From: Corynebacterium timonense
Lineage (GTDB): Bacteria > Actinomycetota > Actinomycetes > Mycobacteriales > Mycobacteriaceae
Direction of reading: 5' to 3'
Length of the DNA stretch: 64,000 nt
Assembly (NCBI RefSeq): GCF_900105305.1
Contig: NZ_LT629765.1
Span: forward strand, 310,001 to 374,000
Made by a program: the position numbers and the translations under genes. Shown piece after piece: positions 18,448-26,025 of the stretch. Below the pieces are notes generated by a model, which ran no database searches, was not told the origin of the DNA, and saw only the letters and a program-made list of their open reading frames with translations. How positions within the stretch are numbered: the stretch's first letter is position 1; each line of letters starts with the position of its first letter.

Positions 18448-20628
18448 ATGGCTACAGAGATCACGACCGCAGCAGTCCTCGGCGCAGGCTCGATGGGCGC
18501 GGGGATCGCCGCGCTCATGGCCAACGCCGGCATCCGGGTCCACCTGCTTGACCTGCCCTCCGACGGCGAGGACCGCGACGAGCGCGCGCGCCGGGGCATC
18601 GAAACCCAGGTCAAGCGCCGCGGGTTCCAGCGCCCCGAGTACGCCGAGCGCGTCACCCCGGGTAACACGGAGGATCACCTCGACCGGCTCGCGGAGGCCG
18701 ACTGGATCGTCGAGGCCGTCTTCGAGGACATCAACGTCAAGCGCGACACCTTCGCGAAGGTCGACGCCCACCGCCGGCCGGGCACCCCGGTCAGCTCGAA
18801 CACCTCCACCATCCCGCTGGAGACACTCCTCGCTGAGGCCAGCGAGGACTTCCGGGGCGACTTCGCCATCACCCACTTCTTCAACCCGCCGCGCGTCATG
18901 CGCCTTGTTGAGCTGGTCCAGGGCCCGGACACCCGCCCCGAGGTGGGCAAAAAGCTGCGCCAGGTGCTCGAGCGTGACCTGGGCAAGGTCGTCGTGGACT
19001 GCCGCGACACCCCCGGCTTCATCGCCAACCGCATCGGCTCCTTCTGGATGGGCGTCGGCGCGCAGGTCGCCTTCGACCAGGGCATCGCCCCGGAGCAGGC
19101 GGACGTCGCCTTCGGCCGTCCCTTCGGCGTGCCGCGCACCGGTATCTTCGGCCTTTTCGACTACGTGGGCCTGCAGGTCGCGCCGCACATCTGGGGATCG
19201 CTCCTGGGCGCCCTGCCGGAGGACGACGCGATGCAAAACTACGGGGTGACGGAGTCCCCGCAGTTCAAGGAGCTGCTGGAGAAGGGCTTTACCGGGCGCA
19301 CCGCCGAGTCCGGCTTCTACCGCGGCCGCGACGAGGTCTACGACTTCGAGGCGCACGACTACCGCCCGAAGCGCAGCTACGAGGTGCCCAAGTCCGCCCG
19401 CGAGCTCGTCGAGTCCGGCACCCCCGAGGGCAACTATGCGCGCGAGGTCTTCCGCATCACCTTGCAGTACTGCTGCGACACCGCCGCCGAGATCGCCGCG
19501 ACGGTCGACCAGATCGACATCGCCATGGAGCTCGGCTACGGCTGGAAGAAGGGCCCCTTCGCGCTCGCGGACTCGCTCGGCCTCGATGTCGTCGCATCGC
19601 TGTACGACGCCCCGCCAGCCCTCCTCGACGCAGCCCGCGCCGCCGGCGGCTTCTACGCCGGGGGCAAGGTGCTAGGCACGGACGGCCAGCTCACCGACCG
19701 CCCCGCGCGCGAGGGCGTGGTCCGGGTCGCCGACCTCGTCGACAACGCCGTCATTGTGGCCGAGAACTCCGGCGCCACCGTGTACAAGCTCGCCGACGGC
19801 GTGGGCGTGTTCACGTACCGCACCCCGATGAACTCCTCGACGGACGACGTCACCGAGCTGTTCACCCACGCGGGTGAGTGGGACCTGAAGGCGCTCGTCA
19901 TCGCCAACGACGAGGAACGCGCGTTCTCCGCGGGCGCGAACCTGCCGCGGCTCGCGGAGCTGTCCGGCCCCGACGGGGACGAGCAGGCGCGCAAGACCAC
20001 CATCCGCCAAGGCATCGACGGGCTGCACGCCCTGCGCCGTGCCCCCTATCCGGTGGTCGGCGCCGTGCGTGGCGTGGCGCTCGGCGGTGGCCTTGAGCTG
20101 TTGCTGCACACCGACGCCTCCGTCATCCACGCCGAGACCCGCGTGGGCTTCCCGGAACGCTCGGTGGGCCTTTTCCCCGCCTGGTCGGGACCGGTGCGCC
20201 TGCTTGAGCGCCTTGTGGCGCTCGGCGTGCCCGACGCCCACAAGGTCGCCTACGACGCCCTGCTCAACGTCCGCCCCGTCCCGGCCGTCAACGTCGACTT
20301 CTGGCGTGACGGTGACCGGCTGATCATGAGCCCGGACCACGTCGTCGAGCAGGCCCTCGAGCTGGCCCGTGAGCTGGCGCCCGGCTACACCGCCCCAGAG
20401 GACGCCGAGCTGCCTTTGACCTCGCAGGCCCTGGAATACACCGAGGGCTCGGAGACGGACAAGGCGATCGGCGCGGCGCTAGCCGCCGTGCTCACCGGCG
20501 AGGGGACCGCCACGGAGGCCGAGCTGGCCGAGCGCCAGGTCAACGCCGCCTCAGACGTGCTGGCCCGCCAGGAGAACGCGGACCGCGCCGCACACATGGC
20601 GAAGACCCGCAAGCCGCTGAACAACTAG
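18448..20628 (+). CDS. fadN: 3-hydroxyacyl-CoA dehydrogenase/enoyl-CoA hydratase fusion, FadN-type
   Basis: The 726-residue fusion has the dehydrogenase first: NAD loop GAGSMG at 12-17, the substrate His in ITHFFNPPRVMRL, then a second dehydrogenase-type domain (ELGYGWKKGPFALADSLG). A crotonase domain follows at about 450-640 (RAFSAGANLPRL, VRGVALGGGLELLL). This domain order is that of Bacillus FadN and is the reverse of E. coli FadB. It would hydrate enoyl-CoA and oxidise the 3-hydroxy product, feeding the adjacent thiolase. A decayed copy of its last ~160 bp lies at 23388-23509. Confidence 0.9.
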   Translation: MATEITTAAVLGAGSMGAGIAALMANAGIRVHLLDLPSDGEDRDERARRGIETQVKRRGFQRPEYAERVTPGNTEDHLDRLAEADWIVEAVFEDINVKRDTFAKVDAHRRPGTPVSSNTSTIPLETLLAEASEDFRGDFAITHFFNPPRVMRLVELVQGPDTRPEVGKKLRQVLERDLGKVVVDCRDTPGFIANRIGSFWMGVGAQVAFDQGIAPEQADVAFGRPFGVPRTGIFGLFDYVGLQVAPHIWGSLLGALPEDDAMQNYGVTESPQFKELLEKGFTGRTAESGFYRGRDEVYDFEAHDYRPKRSYEVPKSARELVESGTPEGNYAREVFRITLQYCCDTAAEIAATVDQIDIAMELGYGWKKGPFALADSLGLDVVASLYDAPPALLDAARAAGGFYAGGKVLGTDGQLTDRPAREGVVRVADLVDNAVIVAENSGATVYKLADGVGVFTYRTPMNSSTDDVTELFTHAGEWDLKALVIANDEERAFSAGANLPRLAELSGPDGDEQARKTTIRQGIDGLHALRRAPYPVVGAVRGVALGGGLELLLHTDASVIHAETRVGFPERSVGLFPAWSGPVRLLERLVALGVPDAHKVAYDALLNVRPVPAVNVDFWRDGDRLIMSPDHVVEQALELARELAPGYTAPEDAELPLTSQALEYTEGSETDKAIGAALAAVLTGEGTATEAELAERQVNAASDVLARQENADRAAHMAKTRKPLNN
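20466..20628 (+). repeat. fadN 3' end, parent copy of a direct duplication
   Basis: This coding segment of fadN is repeated in degenerate form at 23388-23509. Shared blocks include GATCGGCGCGGCGCT, GGCCGAGCGCCAGG, GCTGGCCCGCCAGGAGA and GCAAGCCGCTGAA. Confidence 0.8.
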
Positions 20629-20731
20629 CGCGCGACGCACAAGGGCCCGGGCGGTGCTGGGTCGTCGTCGCCGCTGGCCTTGGCGGGACACCGCGCCAGG
20701 ATGAGTGCACCTTGATTGCATCCGCCCGGGT

Positions 20732-21258
20732 TCAGGCGTGCAAGCCGCAATCGCTTTGGCCAAAGAACCGGCGGTCAACGGTCAAGACTGTCGGCGGCGA
20801 TGGAGCCACGGTGCGGGCGAGGACCGAGCGGTCGAACTTACCCATCAGCACCGACCCTGAACTCGGCGGTGTCTGGCCTGTCCGGGGTGACGTTGCGCTC
20901 ACACATGTGGTCCGCACCATGGCTCAGCGCTGCGGCGGATCGCGGCCCAAAGATCCGTTTTGCACACGTGGTTGAAAATGCGCCTGGGGTTGACCACTCG
21001 GCCTTGGTGCCGCAGTTCAACGCAGGATTCGCCGATAGTCGTAGGGATGCTTGTCGCGCTCGCCAAGCCGTTTCTGGTCGTAGGAGAATGTCGGCTGGGC
21101 ATGCCCGCCGCGTCCACGCGGTCCTCTGGGCGGTGCTGCGACATGGGGATGGCGCTCGTCTGGCTATCTAGGCGCGTCCATGATTCTTCACGTCCCGCAA
21201 CTTTCTTGGGTACGCGTTTTCCGCTTCCCGGCGGCGCAGCGTCCTCCTCCGTGAGCAC
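20732..21258 (-). pseudogene. Degenerate IS3-type transposase relic
   Basis: No single frame is intact, but consecutive minus-strand fragments resemble the second ORF of IS3 elements in order: VELRHQGRVVNPRRIF (like the helix-turn-helix region AELRRQGRVVNRKRV), ERNVTPDRPDTAEF (like the start of the integrase core) and VLTVDRRFFGQS (like HTDRGSQF). Stops and frame changes separate them. The resemblance is by memory and eye. It lies in the gap between fadN and the ABC exporter, with a pair of IS-like ends following. Confidence 0.35.
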
Positions 21259-21350
21259 CTTCGGTTTTCACGCGTCATCTACACTTCTGCGCCCCGCGCG
21301 AGAGTCCGACCCTGCTCGCACTGATGCTGATGAGAGATCCGTGCTCACCA

Positions 21351-21410
21351 TGAAAAATGCTCCCCACTAGCCGGTAACTGATTTTTCGGCCAACTAACGG
21401 GAGCAGTTTA
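21351..21410. mobile_element. 60-bp pair of IS3-like terminal repeats
   Basis: TGAAAAATGCTCCCCACTAG on the left and the reverse complement of the right edge (TAAACTGCTCCCGTTAGTTG) are related to each other and to the ends of the 932-1020 element. No transposase lies between them. The right edge truncates the next reading frame. Confidence 0.4.
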
Positions 21411-21679
21411 ATCCTTTACAAGCCTATATAGGCTGGGCCGTTCTGGCCGGCCTACGGGTATGTGCCGGCTCGTTCCATGCTTTTAACGATTATTGGAAAG
21501 AGTGCACTGAGTATCTGCGTGGGCAAGGTCAAGTTGGTATCGTGACGGACCTCGTCTTTCAATCGAATCTGAAGAAGGCGACCGGTATTCTGATCGCAAA
21601 CGAAGATGAACTAATGCAGCGCCTTCACTCTACAGCACGCTCAGGAAGTAGTTGTCGGAGTGGGGTAGAAAAAGAATAG
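21398..21679 (+). pseudogene. 5'-truncated gene upstream of an ABC exporter
   Basis: The frame is open for 93 codons to the TAG at 21677 and has protein-like composition: EQFNPLQAYIGWAVLAGLR, then FHAFNDYWKECTEYL, GIVTDLVFQSNLKKATG and ANEDELMQRLHS. It has no start codon; its 5' end stops at the IS-like edge near 21410. It is read as the C-terminal part of a gene cut by the element. The hydrophobic first segment suggests a membrane-linked protein. It ends 12 bp before the ABC ATPase, so it was probably the first gene of that operon. I do not recognise the family. Confidence 0.5.
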
Positions 21680-21691
21680 GGGCGATTAGTC

Positions 21692-22540
21692 ATGAACGGG
21701 AGAATAGTGACTTCAGATCTCAGCGTCGGGTGGTCGAGTGATTCAACGGTGTTGAGAGACATCTCGCTCGATATGGGCGTCGGGGTTCACTGCGTCGTCG
21801 GCCCAAACGGGAGTGGAAAGACGACGCTCATGCGGACACTGGCGGGGATCATTCCGGCTTTGGGCGGGGATCTTCAGGTCACGGGGACCGTCGGCTATAT
21901 GTCGCATCGGCCGGGAATCTACTCCCAGCTATCCGTCGAGGAGAACCTACGTCAATGGGCGGGAATCCTGAGCCCGTCAGACCCGTCGAGTTTCGACGTT
22001 CTTATTGAGGAATTCCGTCTCGATGACATCCGTGGACGATCGGCTTCCGAGCTGTCCCAAGGGCAACGTCAGAGATTAGGGCTGGCCCGTGCATTTCTGG
22101 GCGATCCCGATGTCATTTTCATTGACGAGCCGACGGCCGGTATGGATCCGAGCATGAAGCATGTTGCCCACAATGTAATTGAGTCAGCCGGAGAGCACTC
22201 GTGCGTGGTTATGAGTTCGCACGATGTACTGGAGGTTTCGGGCATCGCGACAGATATCGTGCACATTTCCGCCTCCGCACAGGTTACGCAGGATTCCGCC
22301 GCGAACGTGGCTGCCTCGCAGCGGCGGGCCATCCGCCTCGCCGTAGACGCGTCGCAGTCGAGTACCGCAATGGATCTTCTCGCTGGCGCCAACCCGTCTC
22401 TGGGCTCGTCGGGGTGGATTACTGTCGAACTGTCACCTGAGTTTTCACTTTCTAAAATTGTCGCCCAGCTGGAGTCGAATGACGTATCGATCAAAGCTAT
22501 CGATGACCTCGAAGTCCTCCGAGGATATTACAAGGAGTAA
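21692..22540 (+). CDS. ABC transporter ATP-binding protein
   Basis: The 282-residue ATPase has Walker A GPNGSGKT (about 37-44), Q-loop region VGYMSHRPGIYSQLS, signature LSQGQ, Walker B VIFIDEP and the switch His in MSSHDV. A ~70-residue C-terminal extension is typical of exporters and multidrug/bacteriocin-immunity ATPases. It pairs with the membrane protein starting five bases downstream. AGGGGC precedes the ATG. GC content is a little lower than in the fatty-acid genes around it, and the pair lies between two copies of the fadN 3' end, so it is probably acquired. Confidence 0.9.
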   Translation: MNGRIVTSDLSVGWSSDSTVLRDISLDMGVGVHCVVGPNGSGKTTLMRTLAGIIPALGGDLQVTGTVGYMSHRPGIYSQLSVEENLRQWAGILSPSDPSSFDVLIEEFRLDDIRGRSASELSQGQRQRLGLARAFLGDPDVIFIDEPTAGMDPSMKHVAHNVIESAGEHSCVVMSSHDVLEVSGIATDIVHISASAQVTQDSAANVAASQRRAIRLAVDASQSSTAMDLLAGANPSLGSSGWITVELSPEFSLSKIVAQLESNDVSIKAIDDLEVLRGYYKE

Positions 22541-22545
22541 AGCGC

Positions 22546-23322
22546 GTGCTGACGTATTTCTACCTCGATAAGTCGTGGCGGGAGCAGAAGAAACCTTTGA
22601 TTATTGTTCCGCTCATCGCCTTTTCTGTTGCGATCGCGCTGGCTGCGACTGTGTATATTTTCCCTGACGCGCTCACGGGGCCGACCCTGAGCGCAATCCG
22701 CGAGGAAGCGCAATCGGCAGGGTCTGGAGCTGACCCCGAAAGTGCGCTGATAATCGGGGCGATAGTCAGTCAGGCTCCGCTCCTGGCGGCCCTGTTCGCC
22801 GCGCTAGTGGGCGCAAACATATCGATTGGCATGACGGACATTGAAGTGCGCTCGGGTGCATTGGAGGTCGTTCTAAGCCGCGGCTACCGCATGGCGGGAA
22901 TTGTCCGGTCCCTCGCGATAGTGGCGGGGTTGCTGGGGTTGTTGTCCACAGCGGTTATCGTGGTCGGACTGTTCGCAGCTTCGTGGGGGGCTCTCTCGCA
23001 GCTCGACTTTTCGGGACAGCTTCCCTGGCGCGTTCTCGTCTTGCCATGGCCCTGCCTGGCCATGGGTATCGCGTGTGGCTTGGCAATTCAGCTACTGCTT
23101 CCGAATCTGTCCCGGGTGAGGGCTGGAACGAGTGGCAACATCGCCCAGCTCCTAGCGCTGTTGCCAACGCTGATCATCTTTCTCCTGTTCACGTTTTCTG
23201 CCGAAGCGGCGTCTAATCCGGCAGTCACCTGGATAGTTTCAATCGCCTTCACCGTCATCGCATTGGTTCTCATGTTTTTCGTTGCCCGCGCAGTGGACAT
23301 CGCCAAGCTTCTGAAGCAGTAG
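22546..23322 (+). CDS. ABC exporter permease subunit
   Basis: A 258-residue protein with six predicted membrane segments (roughly residues 19-37, 68-88, 116-143, 160-181, 200-217 and 226-246) and an extracytoplasmic loop after the first. The pattern fits ABC-2-type permeases. With the ATPase just upstream it should form a two-plus-two exporter; the cargo is unknown. The start is GTG at 22546. The final residues (ARAVDIAKLLKQ) are cytoplasmic. A decayed duplicate of the fadN end follows within 70 bp. Confidence 0.8.
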   Translation: MLTYFYLDKSWREQKKPLIIVPLIAFSVAIALAATVYIFPDALTGPTLSAIREEAQSAGSGADPESALIIGAIVSQAPLLAALFAALVGANISIGMTDIEVRSGALEVVLSRGYRMAGIVRSLAIVAGLLGLLSTAVIVVGLFAASWGALSQLDFSGQLPWRVLVLPWPCLAMGIACGLAIQLLLPNLSRVRAGTSGNIAQLLALLPTLIIFLLFTFSAEAASNPAVTWIVSIAFTVIALVLMFFVARAVDIAKLLKQ

Positions 23323-23387
23323 TGAGCGCGCCCGCCAGGCAGGCGTCGTCGCTCGTTGTACTGATCGGGGAAGTTGGTGAACCGGGT

Positions 23388-23509
23388 GATCGGCGCGGCG
23401 CTGGCCGAGCGCCAGGCCAGGGCCGCTTCCGGCGAGCTGGCCCGCCAGGAGAGCGCGGACCCCGCAGCACGCATGGATTGAGAGCCGCAAGCCGCTGAAA
23501 CTACTAGCG
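23388..23509 (+). repeat. Decayed second copy of the fadN 3' end
   Basis: This non-coding stretch matches 20466-20628 in blocks, with a deletion of about 45 bp after GGCGCGGCGCT and scattered changes that introduce stops (ATGGATTGA). The two copies flank the IS relic, truncated gene and ABC exporter in direct orientation, marking the limits of an insertion or duplication. Confidence 0.75.
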
Positions 23510-23516
23510 GGCCCCT

Positions 23517-24701
23517 TTAGCGGTAGGCGCTGACCCCGGTGATCGTCTTGCCCACGATGAGGGACTGGATCGTGTCGGTGCCTTCGTAGGTGTGCAGGGA
23601 CTCAAGGTCGACCATGTGGCGCATCACGTCGTTTTCCAGCAGGATGCCCACGCCGCCGAACATGTCGCGGGCGTTGGCGGCGACGCGGCGGGCGGCGCGG
23701 GTGGAGTACACCTTGGCCAAAGCCGCCTGCTTCTCGGACAGCTCGCCGGACTCCTCGAGCTCGAGCAGGCGCCTGCAGTGCAGGGCCACGGAGGTGACGT
23801 CCATGAGCATGTCGGCGAGGCGCTGCTGGATGATCTGGTTCTTGATCAGGGGCCGGCCGAACTGGACGCGCTCGGAGGCGTACGCCAGGGCCTTTTCGTA
23901 GCAGTCGATGGCGATGCCCAGGGCGGTCCAGGCAACGCCGATGCGGGTGCCGCCCAAGATGCGGGCGGTGTCGCGGAAGGAGTTCGCGCCGGGCAGGCGG
24001 CGGGAGTCGGGCACGCGGACGTCGCGAAGCCTGATGTGAGCCTGCGGGATGCCGCGCAGCGAGGCCTTGCCTGTGATGGTCTCGGCGTCGTAGCCGGGGG
24101 AGTCCTGATCGACGATGAAGCCGCCGACCTCGCCGTCGTCCATGCGCGCCCAGACGATCGCGATGTGGCCGACGGAGCCGTGGCCGATCCATTTCTTCTC
24201 GCCGTTGATGACCCACTCGTCGCCCTCGCGGGTAGCGGAGGTTTCCAGCCCGATGGAGTCGGAGCCATGGTCCGGTTCGGTGAGGGCGAAGGCGCCGCGG
24301 ATCTCCATGCGCGACATGGGGCCGAGGAACTCCTTCTTCTGCTCCTCGGAGCCGCACAGGTTGATCGACTGCATGGCTAGGCCCGCCTGCACGATGACCG
24401 CGGTGGCGGTGGAGGCGTCGCAGCGGGCGAACTCCATGGCCATGAGGCGGTTGGCGCGGATCGACATCGCTGGCTCGCCCTCGATGTCGATGCCGTCGCG
24501 GACGAGGCCGCGGCGGGCCGCTTCCTCGACCGCCGCGATGTTGTACTCCGCCTTCTCCCAGGCGTCGTTGATGTGGGGGCGGGCCCATGCGCAGAAGTCG
24601 CGGGTCCGCGCCCACCACTCGAGGTCAGCGCCGTCAACGTCGGCGAAGACCTGGTAGTAGTCCGTCCGGGGGGCGAGGAGGTCCGAGGCGGTCTCGGTCA
24701 T
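23517..24701 (-). CDS. Acyl-CoA dehydrogenase, glutaryl-CoA-dehydrogenase-like (1)
   Basis: The 394-residue flavoprotein has the FAD/substrate motifs GAFALTEPDHGSDS and WVINGEKKWIGHGS. It also has the C-terminal signature HTYEGTDTIQSLIVG, whose Glu sits where the catalytic base of glutaryl-CoA dehydrogenases lies. It would oxidise an acyl-CoA to the enoyl-CoA and pass electrons to ETF. The ATG at 24701 follows AAAGGAA. It lies 23 bp after its near-twin (24725-25930) and both converge on fadN, so the products fit the same oxidation route. Substrate chain type is not readable from sequence. Confidence 0.9.
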   Translation of the reverse strand: MTETASDLLAPRTDYYQVFADVDGADLEWWARTRDFCAWARPHINDAWEKAEYNIAAVEEAARRGLVRDGIDIEGEPAMSIRANRLMAMEFARCDASTATAVIVQAGLAMQSINLCGSEEQKKEFLGPMSRMEIRGAFALTEPDHGSDSIGLETSATREGDEWVINGEKKWIGHGSVGHIAIVWARMDDGEVGGFIVDQDSPGYDAETITGKASLRGIPQAHIRLRDVRVPDSRRLPGANSFRDTARILGGTRIGVAWTALGIAIDCYEKALAYASERVQFGRPLIKNQIIQQRLADMLMDVTSVALHCRRLLELEESGELSEKQAALAKVYSTRAARRVAANARDMFGGVGILLENDVMRHMVDLESLHTYEGTDTIQSLIVGKTITGVSAYR

Positions 24702-24724
24702 GGAGTTCCTTTCGGGGTGGGGTA

Positions 24725-25930
24725 CTAGCTGGTGAAGGCGCCGACGCCGGTGATGGACTTGCCCACGATGAGGGACTGCATCGTGTCGGTGCCCTCGTAG
24801 GTGTGCAGGGTCTCGGCGTCGGCGAAGTGGCGGATGACGTCGTTTTCCAGCAGGATGCCCACGCCGCCGAACATGTCGCGGGCGTTGGCGGCGACGCGGC
24901 GGGCGGCGCGGGTGGAAAAGACCTTGGCCAGGGCGGCCTGCTGCTCGGTCACGGTTCCGGCCTCCTCCAGCTCGAGCAGGCGCTTGCAGTACAGTCCCAC
25001 CGAGGTGACGTCCATGAGCATGTCGGCGAGGCGCTGCTGGATGATCTGGTTCTTGATCAACGGTCGGCCGAACTGGACGCGCTCGGAGGCGTACTTCAGG
25101 GCCTTCTCGTAGCAGTCCGCGGCAAGGCCGAAGGCGCTCCAGGCGACGCCGATGCGGGTGGACATGAGCACCTTCGCGGTGTCGCGGAAGGAGGCGCAGC
25201 CCGGCAGGCGGCGGTCCTCGCCGACGCGGACGTTGGTGAGGGTGATGTGCGCCTGCGGGATGCCGCGCAGCGCCGCCTTGCCGGTGATCGTCTCGGCGGA
25301 GTAGCCCTCCTGGTCTTGGTCGACGATGAAGGCGCCGACCTTGCCGTCGTCCATGCGGGCGTAGACCACGGCGATGTGGCCGACGGAGCCGTGGCCGATC
25401 CATTTCTTCTCGCCGTTGATGACCCACTCGTCGCCTTCGCGGGTGGCGGAGGTTTCGAGCCCGATGGAGTCGGAGCCGTGGTCCGGCTCGGTGAGGGCGA
25501 AGGCGCCGCGGATCTCCAGGGTGGACATGGGCTTGAGGTACGCCTTCTTTTGCTCCTCGGAGCCGAGCGAGGCGATGGACTGCATGGCCAGGCCGGCCTG
25601 CACGCCGAGAGCGGTGGCGGTGGAGGCGTCCAGGCGCGACAGCTCGAGCCCGATGAGGCGCTTGGCGCGGATGGACATCGCAGGCTCGCCCTCGATGTCG
25701 ATGCCGTCGCGGACGAGGCCGCGGCGCGCGGCCTCCTCGATGCCGGGCAGGTTGTACTCGGCCTTCTCCCACGCGTCGTTGACCTGGGGGCGGATCCACT
25801 CGGCGAAGTCGCGGGCCTTCGTCCACCACTCGAGGTCCTCGCCGTCGACGTCGGCGAACAGGCCGTAGTAGTCGGTGCGGGGGTCGAGCGGGATGCCCTG
25901 GAATTCCTTGAACTCGGGTGTGTCGGCCAT
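24725..25930 (-). CDS. Acyl-CoA dehydrogenase, glutaryl-CoA-dehydrogenase-like (2)
   Basis: At 401 residues it matches the downstream dehydrogenase over its whole length, with long identical stretches (EEAARRGLVRDGIDIEGE; GAFALTEPDHGSDS; HTYEGTDT). By eye about three quarters of residues agree, so the pair is a tandem duplication. All flavin-site motifs and the YEGT catalytic Glu are kept in both, suggesting both are active and may differ in substrate. The ATG at 25930 follows GGAGGG. It is the promoter-proximal gene of the pair, about 95 bp from the acyl-CoA ligase stop, and may share that transcript. Confidence 0.9.
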   Translation of the reverse strand: MADTPEFKEFQGIPLDPRTDYYGLFADVDGEDLEWWTKARDFAEWIRPQVNDAWEKAEYNLPGIEEAARRGLVRDGIDIEGEPAMSIRAKRLIGLELSRLDASTATALGVQAGLAMQSIASLGSEEQKKAYLKPMSTLEIRGAFALTEPDHGSDSIGLETSATREGDEWVINGEKKWIGHGSVGHIAVVYARMDDGKVGAFIVDQDQEGYSAETITGKAALRGIPQAHITLTNVRVGEDRRLPGCASFRDTAKVLMSTRIGVAWSAFGLAADCYEKALKYASERVQFGRPLIKNQIIQQRLADMLMDVTSVGLYCKRLLELEEAGTVTEQQAALAKVFSTRAARRVAANARDMFGGVGILLENDVIRHFADAETLHTYEGTDTMQSLIVGKSITGVGAFTS

Positions 25931-26025
25931 GGTGTCCCTCCAAAGGTGTTAGATGAGCCGTTTCCTACAGTTATTGTGACGCAAGCCCCATTTAAACGCA
26001 ACGAATTCGTAGCGTTTGGTGGGTG

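Noticed and set aside
20716..21370. Plus-strand frames in the fadN-ABC gap as genes
   Set aside because: They show no family features, while the minus strand carries ordered IS3-like fragments.
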